Counted from the stretch's first letter, positions 17,584-26,599 are shown. The stretch: DNA of 36,649 bases from Paracoccus saliphilus (GCA_003255745.1 QKYL01000217.1:1-36649); one strand, 5' to 3'. The notes: a model not told the origin generated them from the sequence alone. A program made the numbers and translations.

Positions 17584-18261
17584 TCCCTTGTTGTCGCGGC
17601 TGGCGATTTCCCGCAGCCATTTACGGTGGTGCCGCCATGCCCATCCGCCCGTGACCGTGCCGCGGGTCATTGCGCGCAGCGTGCCGCGCGTCCAGACCGC
17701 CGCATAGACATGCAGGATGAAGACCAGCAGGATCAGCACGGCCGAGATCGCGTGCAGCAGGACGGCGACGCGACGCACGGGTATGCTGACCATGTGGCCC
17801 ACCACCTGCTGCCAGATCAGCACGCCCGTGACGATCAGAACGACGATCAGGCCTGTCATCGCCCAAAAGACGAACTTCTGGCCCGGGTTGTACTTGCCCA
17901 GTTCGGGCAGCGCATCCTCGTTGCCCTTCACCACGTCGCCGATTTTGGAAACCCAGGTCGTATCTTCGGGCTTGGGCATGTTCAGGCGCCACAGCTTGAA
18001 GAACAGCAGCATGAAGCTGAGGAACAGCACAACACCAACGATGGGATGCAACCAGCGTGTTGTCTGCCCGCCGCCGAAAAGGCCGGTCAGGAAATACAGC
18101 GACGGGTCGAACAGTGCCAGTCCAGACAGGGCCAGCACGATCAGGCACAGCGCAGTCAGCCAGTGGTTCGCGCGGGTGAACCCGCGGTAACGGCTGACCG
18201 TCACCGGGGCGGTGCTGTCGATATGGTCCCCGCGTTCCGAGTAATAGGGGCGCGGCGCCAT
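17572..18261 (-). CDS. fdoI: Formate dehydrogenase cytochrome b556 (gamma) subunit
   Basis: A 229-residue integral membrane protein that carries electrons from the iron-sulfur subunit to quinone through two b haems. Four transmembrane segments are visible: WLTALCLIVLALSGLALF, WLHPIVGVVLFLSFMLLF, FVFWAMTGLIVVLIVTGVLI and LLHAISAVLILLVFILHVY. His residues suited to haem binding lie in ANHWL, RWLHPI, LLHAI and LHVYAAVW. The start overlaps the fdoH stop as TGATG. The C-terminal tail is basic (RHHRKWLREI), as expected on the cytoplasmic side. Confidence 0.95.
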   Translation of the reverse strand: MAPRPYYSERGDHIDSTAPVTVSRYRGFTRANHWLTALCLIVLALSGLALFDPSLYFLTGLFGGGQTTRWLHPIVGVVLFLSFMLLFFKLWRLNMPKPEDTTWVSKIGDVVKGNEDALPELGKYNPGQKFVFWAMTGLIVVLIVTGVLIWQQVVGHMVSIPVRRVAVLLHAISAVLILLVFILHVYAAVWTRGTLRAMTRGTVTGGWAWRHHRKWLREIASRDNKGPAE

Positions 18262-19256
18262 CAGACCTGCCCCCCGTGATGCGGACCATCATCCGGATCG
18301 CGTCCCTTCACCAAGGTGTCGGCGGCCTGTTCGTCATGCTCTTCGACCTCGTTTCCGCGGGCGAAGAGGCCGTGCAGCGTTGCCCCGATCGCCGCCAGAC
18401 CAATGACGGCCAGGCCCGCGGTTTTGGTCACACCTTTCCAGCCCTCGACAATGGGCGAGATGCGTGGATCTTCCTCAAGATCGTTGTAGATCTGCGGCTT
18501 GTCGGCGTGATGCAGGACATACATCACATGAGTGCCCCCGACGCCCGCCGGATCGTAGAGGCCGGCATTTTCATATCCGCGCGACTTAAGGTCCTCGATC
18601 CGTTCTGCGGCATGGGCCTTCATGTCGTCCTTGGTGCCAAAGACGATTGCCTGCGTGGGGCAGGCCTTGGCGCAGGCCGGTCCCTGTCCCACGGCGATCC
18701 GGTCGGAACACAAGGTGCACTTGTAGCTCTTGTGATCGACTTGGCTGATGCGCGGGATGTTGAACGGGCAGCCCGTCAGGCAATAGCCGCAGCCGATGCA
18801 GTTTTCCTGCACGAAATCGACGATGCCGTTGGAATACTGCACGATGGCGCCCGGTGCCGGACAGGCCGTCAGGCAGCCCGGATCCTCGCAATGCATGCAG
18901 CCATCCTTGCGGATCAGCCACTCCAGATCGTCCGTCTCCGGGTTCACCCATTCGGAGAAACGCATCAGAGTGAACATGTTCGGCGTCAGGTCGTGGGGGT
19001 TTTCATAGACCCCCACGTTTTCTTCCACATCCGGATGTGTCTGGTTCCATTCAATGCAGGCGGACTGGCAGGCCTTGCAGCCGATGCACTTGGACACATC
19101 GATCAGCTTGGCCAGCTTCGTTAGCTGCCGTTCGGGCGCAGGCACGTTCCGCGTGGCCGAGATGCGGACGATGTCGCCCGCATTGTAATAGGCCTCGGTC
19201 GGCTGGACCGGCGGGTTCGACGCCGCGGTCGTCGGGGCGGTGGCGATATCCTTCAT
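18261..19256 (-). CDS. fdoH: Formate dehydrogenase iron-sulfur (beta) subunit
   Basis: A 331-residue subunit with four [4Fe-4S] cluster motifs in order: [42 protein letters not shown] and the CTLCSDR plus CAKACP pair. Near the C terminus, [20 protein letters not shown] is a single membrane anchor, as in E. coli FdnH/FdoH. It passes electrons from FdoG to FdoI. The ATG overlaps the fdoG stop codon (ATGA). The tail is acidic and His-rich ([19 protein letters not shown]). Confidence 0.96.
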   Translation of the reverse strand: MKDIATAPTTAASNPPVQPTEAYYNAGDIVRISATRNVPAPERQLTKLAKLIDVSKCIGCKACQSACIEWNQTHPDVEENVGVYENPHDLTPNMFTLMRFSEWVNPETDDLEWLIRKDGCMHCEDPGCLTACPAPGAIVQYSNGIVDFVQENCIGCGYCLTGCPFNIPRISQVDHKSYKCTLCSDRIAVGQGPACAKACPTQAIVFGTKDDMKAHAAERIEDLKSRGYENAGLYDPAGVGGTHVMYVLHHADKPQIYNDLEEDPRISPIVEGWKGVTKTAGLAVIGLAAIGATLHGLFARGNEVEEHDEQAADTLVKGRDPDDGPHHGGQV

Positions 19257-22200
19257 GCGACCGGCTCCTCTGCTGCGGGTTCGATGTTGACCAGGAAGGC
19301 CTTGAATTCGGGCGTGTCCACATTGGCGTCACCCACGAAAGGCGTCAGGCTGTTCGGCCCCCAACCTTTCTTGGCCGCGCCCATGAAGCCCCAGTGCAGC
19401 GGAATGCCTACGACATGGACGATCTTGCCGTCGCAGGTCATCGGGCGGATCCGCTTGGTCACCACCGCCTTGGCCCAGACCTGGCCGCGCTTGCTCCACA
19501 CCCTGACGCGTCCGCCCTTGGCGATGCCGCGTTCCGCAGCCAGTTCCTCGCTGATCTCCACGAAGAACTCGGGCTGCAACGCGGCGTTCACCGGGTTGTG
19601 CTTGGTCCAGTAGTGGAAATGCTCGGTCAGGCGATAGGACGTGGCGACAAAGGGGAACTCGTCGCTGGAGCCAAGCCGGCCCGCGTCGCTTTCGAACATC
19701 CGCGCCACCGGGTTCCCCCGCATGCGCGGGTTGAACACGTTGGCCATCGGGCTTTCGAAGGGCTCCATATGGGTCGGGAAGGGTCCGTCCCGCATCATTC
19801 CCCGGCTGAAGAGGCGCGAAACCCCTTCCTGGTTCATGATAAAGGGTCCAACCACGTCCGGCGGCGCCGTGGGTGCAATGTCGGGGATGTCATATCCGAC
19901 CCACCGTTCGCCATTCCATTCGATCAGTTTGCGGCTTGGATCCCAAGGCTTGCCCTGAAGGTCGGCCGAGGCGCGGTTGTACAGAATGCGCCGGTTGGCC
20001 GGCCAGGCAAAGGCCCAGTTCAGGAACATGCCGGTATCGTCGGGATCGGAATTGTCCCGGCGCGCCATCATGTTGCCGTCCTCGGTCCAGCTGCCGGCAT
20101 AGATCCAGCAGCCCGCCATGGTTGTCCCATCGTCACGCAGCTGGCCAAAGCTGGACACCTGCTGACCCGCCTGAAGAACCGGCGCGCCCGTTGCCGGATC
20201 GGTCAGATCCGCCAGCGCGCGGCCGTTCATCTCGCGCGCCAGTTCGGCGGGCGAAGGTTCCTCGGGGTCGGCATAGTTCCAGGTCAGGTTCAGGATCGGG
20301 TCGGGGAAGGCCCCCCCTTCCTGGCGATAAAGCTCGCGCACCCGCAGGAAGATCTGCGCCATGATCCAGGTGTCGTACTTGGCCTCGCCCGGCGGGGTGG
20401 CGCCCGGCCAGTGCCATTGCAGCCACCGGCCCGAGTTGACCAGTGCGCCCTCGTCCTCGGCAAAGCAGGTCGTGGGCAGCTCCAGCACCTCGGTCTGGAT
20501 GCTGGCGGTGTCAACGTCGTTATGCGCGCCGTGGTTCTGCCAGAAATGCGAGGTTTCCGTGGACAGGGGGTCCATGACGACCAGCATCTTCAGCCGTGAC
20601 AGCCCGCGCGTGACCTTTTCCCGGTTCGGGATGGACAGCATGGGGTTGAAGCCCTGGCAGAAATACAGGTTCACCCGGTCATGGTTCATCAGCTCGAACA
20701 TGCGCAGGATGTCATAAGCGGGGACATCCAGCTTGGGCAGGTATTCATAGGCCCAGTCATTCTCGGCCGTGGCGGCATCGCCCCACATCGCCTTGAGGAA
20801 GCTGACCATGAACTTGGGATAGTTCTGCCAATAGCTGGTCTGGCCCGGCTGCAGCGGCTTGAAGCTCCGCGTGGACAGATAGGTTTCCCAGTCCGGTTCC
20901 TTTTCCGTCGGGATGTTCAGATATCCGGGGATCAGGTTCGACATCAGGCCGATGTCGGTCAGACCCTGGATGTTGGAATGCCCGCGCAGCGCGTTCATCC
21001 CGCCGCCCCGGACGCCGATATTGCCCAGGATCAGCTGCAGCATCGCCATGCCACGGATGTTCTGCGCGCCCTTGGAATGCTGGGTCCAGCCAAGCGCATA
21101 CATCGAGGTCATGGTCCGGTCGGGCGCCGACGTCTCGCCGATCATCTGGCAGACGGTCAGGAACTTGTCGCGCGGGGTGCCGGTGATGTTTTCGACGAAA
21201 TCTGGCGTGTAGACATCGACATGCTTCTTCAGCATCTGCCAGACGCAGCGCGGGTCCTCCAGCGTCGGATCGCGCAGCGCAAAACCGTCCTCGCCGATCT
21301 GGTAATCCCAGCTGCTCTTGTCGAAGTCGCGCTTTTCCTCGTCATAGCCGGTGAACAGCCCGTCCGACCAGCCAAAGTCCTCGCGGACCAGGAAGCTGGC
21401 ATTGGTGAAGGCGCGGACATAGTCCCAGTGGACCTTGTCGTTCTCCATGCACCAGCGGATCGCCCCCATCAGGAAGGCGATGTCGCTGCCGGGACGGATC
21501 GGCGCATAGTAGTCCGCCACCGATGCGGTGCGGGTATAGCGCGGATCGACCACGATCAGCTTGGCGCCACGATGCGCCTTGGCCTCGGTCACCCATTTGA
21601 AGCCGCAGGGATGCGCTTCAGCGGCGTTGCCACCCATGACGATGACAAGGTCGGTATTCTTGATGTCGGTCCATGCGTTCGTCATCGCACCGCGGCCGAA
21701 GGTCGGGCCCAAACTGGACACCGTGGGGCCGTGTCAGACGCGCGCCTGGTTGTCGAAGCCGACGATCCCCATGGAGCGGACCGTCTTGTAGGTCAGCCAT
21801 GCGGTTTCATTGGTCGAGGCCGAAGCTGCCAGGAATCCCGTCGTCGTCCAGCGATTGACCGGCACACCGGCCTCATTGGAGGCGATGAAGTTCGCGTCCC
21901 GATCATCCTTCATGGCACGGGCGATTCGATCCAGCGCCTCGTCCCAGGTGATCTCCTCGAACCGGTCGCTGCCCGGCTTGCGGATGCGCGGATGCGTCAG
22001 GCGTGTCGGCGCGTGGACGAAATCCTTCAACGCGGCGCCCTTGGGGCACAGCGTGCCGCGGTTCGTCGGGTGATCGGCGTCGCCCTCGATGTGCAAAAGC
22101 TCGGCAGTCTCGCCGGCTTTCACGTCACCCTTGGAATACATGATGATCCCGCAGGCAACCGAGCAGTAGGGGCAGGTGTTGCGCGTTTCCGTTGTCGTGG

Positions 22201-22333
22201 CCAGCCGGAAGGTGCGCACCTGCGCCGCCTCGGCCGCCTCGGCCTCGCCGAAGCCCATGGCTCCAAGCGACGTTGCCGCAACCCCCGCACCCGCAAGCCT
22301 CAAAAAGCCGCGGCGCGAAAGGTCGATATTCAT
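19253..22333 (-). CDS. fdoG: Selenocysteine formate dehydrogenase catalytic subunit
   Basis: A 1026-residue molybdenum/tungsten enzyme oxidising formate in the periplasm. Two adjacent open frames form one gene: 199 codons from 22333, then TGA at 21734-21736, then the same frame to 19253. The TGA lies in [19 protein letters not shown], the exact context of Sec in E. coli FdoG/FdnG, so residue 200 is selenocysteine. The N terminus [17 protein letters not shown] is a twin-arginine signal. The [4Fe-4S] motif is [11 protein letters not shown] with a later TLCPKGAAL Cys. Molybdopterin-binding regions include [13 protein letters not shown] and [26 protein letters not shown] is the ribosome-binding site. 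It is the first gene of the six-gene operon and divergent from the selenium-type ABC transporter. Confidence 0.97.
21705..21736 (-). promoter_or_regulatory. UGA selenocysteine codon and bacterial SECIS hairpin
   Basis: Counting the U of the UGA as 1 in the minus-strand RNA, G15-G16 pair with C31-C32, U17 is unpaired, G18-U19-C20-C21 pair with G27-G28-G29-C30 and the loop is A22-G23-U24-U25-U26. A bulged U17 and G23/U24 in the loop are the features SelB recognises in the E. coli fdhF and fdnG SECIS. The UGA is at 21736-21734. Confidence 0.9.
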
Positions 22334-22374
22334 GGGAACCTCCCTCTGCCTGTCGAATAGATAGGTACGACCAT

Positions 22375-22403
22375 ATCGTCCGACGCCATGCGCGCTAAGT
22401 CAA
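22375..22403 (-). promoter_or_regulatory. Candidate promoter of the fdoG operon
   Basis: Minus-strand TTGACT (22403-22398), a 17-base spacer and GACGAT (22380-22375). The -35 box matches five of six consensus bases, the -10 box only three. It lies 42 bases upstream of the fdoG ATG. Activators may compensate for the weak -10. Confidence 0.4.
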
Positions 22404-22583
22404 GATGCGGCCGCTTGCGTCCCGGTGCCGGGGCTTGTTAGAAGGGCCCGACAAGCCGATGCGCCGGGCGCGCTCGGGCCGCTCGGTTCCGCCGCGACGC
22501 GGGGGCTTGACGACACGGCGCGAGGCCCGGCCATGGGGGTCCGCCTTCCGCATGTCCCGTTTCACCGCAACAGGTTCTTTCAA

Positions 22584-23447
22584 ATGGCCACCCGTCTTAT
22601 CGCCGCGCTTTTCGCTGCCTCTGTCGCCATGTCCGCAGCTGCCAAGGCACAGGACGTGTTGTATTTTTCCGCCATCCCCGATGAGGACGAAACGCGCCTG
22701 ACCGAACGTTTCAGCGCCGTCGCCGAGTACCTGTCGCAAGAGTTGGACGTGCCGGTGCAGTTTGTCCCGGTCAAGTCATATCCCGCCGCCGTCACCGCCT
22801 TCCGCAACGATCAGGTGCAACTGGCTTGGTTCGGCGGGCTGTCGGGCGTGCAGGCGCGGCTTCTGGTGCCGGGCGCCCGCGCCATAGCGCAGGGTGACGA
22901 GGACACACAGTTCGTCAGCTATTTCATCGCCCACAGCGATACCGGCCTGGAGCGGTCCGAGGATTTTCCCCAGGCCGCCCGCGGGATGACCTTCACCTTT
23001 GGCGCCAAAACCTCGACCTCGGGCCGCCTGATGCCGGAATACGCGATCCGCGAGAATACAGGCGATGCGCCGGAGGAGTTCTTTTCGCGCGTCGGCTTTT
23101 CTGGCGATCACAGCCAGACGCTGCGGCTGGTTGCCTCGGGCGCCTGGCAGGTCGGCGCCCTGAATTTTGCTGTTTACGATCAGGCCGTTGCTGATGGCGC
23201 CCCCGAAGTCAGTACCGCGAAGGTCATCTGGAAGACGCCGCCCTATCCGGACTATAACTGGACCATCCGCGGTGATGTGGACGCGCGGTGGGGCGAAGGA
23301 TTTGCTGATCGCGTGCAGGCGGCGCTGGTGGGCATGAACGACCCCGATCTGCTGGCGGCCTTTCCGCGCCGGGCCTTTATCCCGGCCGCAAACGCGGATT
23401 ATGCCCCGATCGAGGATGTCGCGCGTCAGCTTGAGCTGCTGGAGTAA
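22584..23447 (+). CDS. Putative selenate/selenium-oxyanion ABC substrate-binding protein
   Basis: A 287-residue periplasmic binding protein of the phosphate/phosphonate (PhnD-like) class. The signal peptide is MATRLIAALFAASVAMSAAAKAQ. The mature start DVLYFSAIPDEDETRLTERF, then VPVKSYPAAVTAFRNDQVQLAWFGG and KTSTSGRLMPEY, matches the clade annotated as putative selenate ABC transporter (TIGR04553 type), defined by its association with selenium genes. The ATG at 22584 best fits the signal peptide; its ribosome-binding site is weak. The position divergent from fdoG-selA-selB strongly supports selenium uptake, although transport has not been shown for this protein. Phosphonate or phosphite uptake is the alternative. 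Confidence 0.8.
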   Translation: MATRLIAALFAASVAMSAAAKAQDVLYFSAIPDEDETRLTERFSAVAEYLSQELDVPVQFVPVKSYPAAVTAFRNDQVQLAWFGGLSGVQARLLVPGARAIAQGDEDTQFVSYFIAHSDTGLERSEDFPQAARGMTFTFGAKTSTSGRLMPEYAIRENTGDAPEEFFSRVGFSGDHSQTLRLVASGAWQVGALNFAVYDQAVADGAPEVSTAKVIWKTPPYPDYNWTIRGDVDARWGEGFADRVQAALVGMNDPDLLAAFPRRAFIPAANADYAPIEDVARQLELLE

Positions 23448-23456
23448 GACCTGTCC

Positions 23457-24116
23457 ATGCAGCTGCTGGACGGCGTCGATCTGGGTTATGGCGGGATCGC
23501 GGTCCTGCAAGATGTGCGGCTTAGTGTCGCGCCGGGCGAGCGGCTGGCACTTCTTGGTCGCAGCGGTTCGGGCAAGTCGACCCTGCTGGCCGCCCTGATG
23601 GACGCGATTCTGGCGCGGGACCTAAGGGTTGCGCTGGTGCCGCAGGATGCTGCGTTGGTTCCCCAGCTGAACGCGCTGCGCAACGTCCTGATGGGTCGGC
23701 TGGACGATCACAGCGCCTTTTACAACCTTCGCACACTGATCCGTCCCCGCCGGGTCGATCGCGACGCGGCCCTTGATGCGCTGGACCAGGTCGGCCTGGT
23801 TCCAGAGGCGGGCCGCGCGGTCGAGGGTCTGTCGGGCGGGCAGAAGCAGCGCGTCGCCTTGGCGCGCGCCCTGCACCGGGGCGGTGACGTCATTCTGGGG
23901 GACGAGCCTCTGTCAGCCGTTGATCCGCGCCAGGCCGAAGCCTTGGCCAAGATCATCCGCGGTGCCTTTCCAACGGCAGTGCTGGCCCTTCATGACGTGG
24001 CCATTGCCCGCGCCTTCGCCACCCGGGTCATCGGGCTGCGAAACGGCGTGATCCTGTTCGACCTGCCGGTGGCGGATCTGGACGCGGCACGGATCGAGGC
24101 GCTCTATGGGCGCTAG
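23457..24116 (+). CDS. ABC transporter ATPase, selenium-type
   Basis: A compact 219-residue ATPase. Walker A is LLGRSGSGKSTLL, the Q-loop region is ALVPQDAALVPQLNALRNVL, the signature is LSGGQKQRVALARAL, Walker B is VILGDEPLSAVD and the H-loop is VLALHDVAIA. It starts 9 bases after the binding-protein gene and its stop overlaps the permease start, so the three form one transcription unit. Closest in type to PhnC-like ATPases but shorter at the C terminus. Confidence 0.88.
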   Translation: MQLLDGVDLGYGGIAVLQDVRLSVAPGERLALLGRSGSGKSTLLAALMDAILARDLRVALVPQDAALVPQLNALRNVLMGRLDDHSAFYNLRTLIRPRRVDRDAALDALDQVGLVPEAGRAVEGLSGGQKQRVALARALHRGGDVILGDEPLSAVDPRQAEALAKIIRGAFPTAVLALHDVAIARAFATRVIGLRNGVILFDLPVADLDAARIEALYGR

Positions 24117-25617
24117 CATGTCGCGCCTTGGCGTCGTCGGGGTCTTTCTGGCCGCAGCCCTGCTGTGCCTGCCGCTGGCCGATATGACCGTTGCCAGCCA
24201 CGACCCCTGGGCCGCGCTTGCACGCATGGGGCGCGGGTTTCTGACGCCCGACTTCAGTGCCCTTGAGCAGATAAGTCGGGCGGTTGCCCAGACACTGGCC
24301 TTCGCCATCGCGGGGGTCGCCCTTGGCGGCATGGCCGGTCTGTGCCTTGCGCCTTTCTATCGGCTGCGCGCCGTGCGTGGTTTGGCGATCGGGCTGCGCT
24401 CGGTGCACGAATTGTTCTGGGCGCTGATGCTGCTGCAGGTCTTCGGGATCAGCGTCTGGTCCGGCGTGCTGGCCATCGCGCTGCCCTATGCCGGGATCTT
24501 CGCCAAGGTCCTGTCCGAGATCATGGACGAGGCCGATCCCCGTCCGGCCGCCTGGCTGGGACCGCGCGCCGACCCGTTGACCCGCTTTCTGTGGACACGG
24601 ATGCCCTTGGCCCGGCCCCAGATGGTGAACTACGCCCTCTACCGCCTGGAATGCGGGTTGCGATCCTCGGCGGTGCTGGGGTTCATCGGGCTGCCGACGC
24701 TCGGCTTCCAACTGGACAGCTTTTTTCGGCAGGGCGAATACGGGGCGGCGGGCGCGGTGATGGCAATTTATATCGCCCTGATCGCCACGGTCCGGCTGTG
24801 GATGCGCCCCAGGTTGGTGATCCTGTGGCTGGGCGCAGCCGCGCTGATGCTGGCCACCGTGCAGGCGCCGCCGATGGGGCAGGGGGCGCTGTGGCGGTTC
24901 CTGTCCGACATCGTTCCCGCCCCCTTGCGCCAGGGCGATCCGGCGGGGGTGGTGCCTTGGCTTTGGCATCTCCTGGACGGAGCAATCCTGCCTGGGCTTA
25001 TGGCCACGCTGGTCGTGGCGCAGTTGGCGCTGATCCTTGCCGGTGCGGTCGCGTTTCTGGGGCAGGCGCTGATCGTGCCGCGCGTGGCCGGTCGCGCGGG
25101 TGCGGCTGCGGGCCACCTGCTGCTGGTCATCCTGCGTTCGTTTCCCGAATACATGCTGGCTTATCTGTTCCTGCAGGTCTTCGGGCCTTCGATGCTGCCG
25201 GCGATCTTGGCACTTGGCCTGCACAACGGCGCGATCATCGGCCATCTTCTGGGCCGGCAGGCGGCGGCGCTGACCCTGCGGCCGGATGCCCCGCGCGGGT
25301 TGACCCTGTGGGGCTGGGAAATCGTGCCGCGCCTCTTCGGAAGCTTTCTGGCCCTCTGCCTTTATCGGTGGGAGATCATCATACGCGAATCTGCGATCAT
25401 GGGCATCCTCGGCATCGCCACCCTTGGCTTTTACCTGGACAGCGCCATCGGTGAGCTGCGGATCGACAGGGCGGTCGCGATCCTCGCCGCCACCGGGCTG
25501 GTGACGATCGGGGTCGATGCACTGTCACGTGCGATCCGCGCCAGGCTCGGCGCGGCATCGTTGCGGATGTCGGGCAGCCGGCAGGCCGTGCGAGCCCGAC
25601 AAGCGACCGGCTGCTAG
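24106..25617 (+). CDS. Double-domain ABC permease, selenium-type
   Basis: A 503-residue membrane protein holding two PhnE-like permease domains in one chain. In the first half, ISRAVAQTLAFAIAGVALGG leads to the cytoplasmic coupling loop around EIMDEADPRPAAWLGP and RMPLARPQMVNYALYRLEC, then SAVLGFIGLPTLGFQLDSFF. The second half repeats the layout: LPGLMATLVVAQLALILAGA, GLHNGAIIGHLLG, IVPRLFGSFLALCLYRWEII, then SAIMGILGIATLGFYLDSAI. PhnE proteins are normally about 260 residues, so this is a fusion or duplication that needs no second permease. The start is 24106 (overlapping the ATPase stop) or 24118 (MSRLGVVG). The stop is 4 bases from the convergent luxI stop. Confidence 0.88.
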   Translation: MGASMSRLGVVGVFLAAALLCLPLADMTVASHDPWAALARMGRGFLTPDFSALEQISRAVAQTLAFAIAGVALGGMAGLCLAPFYRLRAVRGLAIGLRSVHELFWALMLLQVFGISVWSGVLAIALPYAGIFAKVLSEIMDEADPRPAAWLGPRADPLTRFLWTRMPLARPQMVNYALYRLECGLRSSAVLGFIGLPTLGFQLDSFFRQGEYGAAGAVMAIYIALIATVRLWMRPRLVILWLGAAALMLATVQAPPMGQGALWRFLSDIVPAPLRQGDPAGVVPWLWHLLDGAILPGLMATLVVAQLALILAGAVAFLGQALIVPRVAGRAGAAAGHLLLVILRSFPEYMLAYLFLQVFGPSMLPAILALGLHNGAIIGHLLGRQAAALTLRPDAPRGLTLWGWEIVPRLFGSFLALCLYRWEIIIRESAIMGILGIATLGFYLDSAIGELRIDRAVAILAATGLVTIGVDALSRAIRARLGAASLRMSGSRQAVRARQATGC

Positions 25618-25621
25618 GGCC

Positions 25622-26242
25622 TCAGTGCAGGGCCGCTTGGGTCGCCGGCTGGCGCACCGCGCAGGAAAAGGCCAGGAACTTGCCGTCGTCGTTCGACACC
25701 AGATCGCCCAAGGGCTGCGGCGTCCAACCGAGGCGCGAGGCCATGCGCAGGAAGGCCGGAGGCCCCAGAAACAGGCAGTCCGATGCGCCGATCTGGTGCA
25801 GATAGCCGTTTGCAACCTCCAGAATGCGCTCCGCCAGGCCGGGTAGGGGCAAGGCGGCAAAGCGTGTCAGCTCCCAGGCCTGCGGATCGACCGGCGGCTC
25901 GTCGTGGCACAGGTTTGTGGGCATCCCCGGCAGCAGCCCCAGATGGGCATCGCGGATCATGTAGGAATAGACCACGGTCCCGCCGCCCAGGGACTTGTCG
26001 GTGCGTTTCAGCCGCGCGCCGCCGATGGCCTGCCCGTCGCGATGTGCGATGACATAGGCGGTATCGTAGGTGTCGTACTGCTCGAACTCGATCCCTTCGG
26101 CGTGGTGAAGGGGCCAGGCCATCCTGTCCACGAAGATCTGCTTGCGCAGCTTGAGAAAGCTCGTGACCAGGTCGAACCGGTCCATATCGCGCGGCAGGCT
26201 GATCAATTCGACCTGCACGCGCGCCATGTCATGTCCTGCCAT
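25622..26242 (-). CDS. luxI: Acyl-homoserine-lactone synthase (LuxI family)
   Basis: A 206-residue LuxI-type enzyme that makes an N-acyl homoserine lactone signal from S-adenosylmethionine and an acyl carrier protein. Conserved family positions are present: LRKQIFVDRMAW (Arg, Phe, Trp), EQYDTYDTAYVI (Asp), GGARLKRTD (Arg) and WELTRFAA (Glu-Thr-Arg). I chose the ATG at 26242 (MAGHDMARVQVELI); MARVQ at 26227 is possible. The 69-residue ORF upstream ends 8 bases before this start, so the two are probably cotranscribed. The acyl chain length cannot be read from the sequence. Confidence 0.92.
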   Translation of the reverse strand: MAGHDMARVQVELISLPRDMDRFDLVTSFLKLRKQIFVDRMAWPLHHAEGIEFEQYDTYDTAYVIAHRDGQAIGGARLKRTDKSLGGGTVVYSYMIRDAHLGLLPGMPTNLCHDEPPVDPQAWELTRFAALPLPGLAERILEVANGYLHQIGASDCLFLGPPAFLRMASRLGWTPQPLGDLVSNDDGKFLAFSCAVRQPATQAALH

Positions 26243-26250
26243 TGCGCCGC

Positions 26251-26460
26251 TCACTGCCTGTAACCTTCCGGCAGCTTGGCGAGGCCCAGGAACTGGCGTC
26301 CCCCGGTGACCTTGTTGGGCAGCCACAGGCCCCAGGCCGTCACCTCGACCTTCAGGACCCCTTCCTCGGCGTAAGCGTCGAAATAGGTCAGCATGGTTTC
26401 GACCATGTCGCGGCTGAATTCTGCGGTGGCCAGCTTCGGCTCCCTGACTTCAGATACCAT
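26251..26460 (-). CDS. Small conserved-looking ORF upstream of luxI
   Basis: A 69-residue ORF: MVSEVREPKLATAEFSRDMV, an amphipathic segment ETMLTYFDAYAEEGVLKVEV, then AWGLWLPNKVTGGRQFLGLA. AAAGGAG lies about 8 bases upstream, a better ribosome-binding site than that of luxI. No signal peptide, membrane segment or recognised domain. Its position as the first gene of the luxI transcription unit, facing luxR, suggests a role in or control by quorum sensing, but this is only context. Confidence 0.65.
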   Translation of the reverse strand: MVSEVREPKLATAEFSRDMVETMLTYFDAYAEEGVLKVEVTAWGLWLPNKVTGGRQFLGLAKLPEGYRQ

Positions 26461-26541
26461 CTGCGTGCTCCTTTGATTAACAGAAAGGTCTTAACGGGAT
26501 GCTCCCGTCTGCGGCGTTTGTCTCGCCAAATCGGTGCAACC

Positions 26542-26568
26542 TGTCTTTTCAGCATGTCCGAAAAGACA
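26542..26568. promoter_or_regulatory. Inverted repeat upstream of luxR, candidate operator
   Basis: TGTCTTTTC (26542-26550), a 9-base spacer and GAAAAGACA (26560-26568) form a perfect 9-bp dyad in the luxI-luxR intergenic region, 31 bases before the luxR start and 81 bases before the 69-residue ORF. Total length is 27 bases, longer than the classic 20-bp lux box and with a spacer, so the cognate regulator is uncertain; LuxR itself is the obvious candidate. A second, smaller dyad (ACGGGA, TGC, TCCCGT) is at 26494-26508. Confidence 0.5.
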
Positions 26569-26599
26569 TAGTGTATCTCGGGCTGCGCAAGAGGAAGCC

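Noticed and set aside
21734..21736. TGA as a true stop or pseudogene mutation in fdoG
   Set aside because: The context RV-U-HGPT, the SECIS geometry and the presence of selA, selB and selC in the same window show it is a selenocysteine codon.
20681..22360. 559-codon plus-strand open frame across fdoG
   Set aside because: Antisense shadow of fdoG caused by high GC. No ribosome-binding site or recognisable motif.
22584..25617. Calling the transporter phnD-phnC-phnE for phosphonate
   Set aside because: The binding protein has the FSAIPDEDETRL and TSTSGRLMP pattern of the selenium-linked clade, no phosphonate genes are nearby, and it is divergent from selenocysteine genes.
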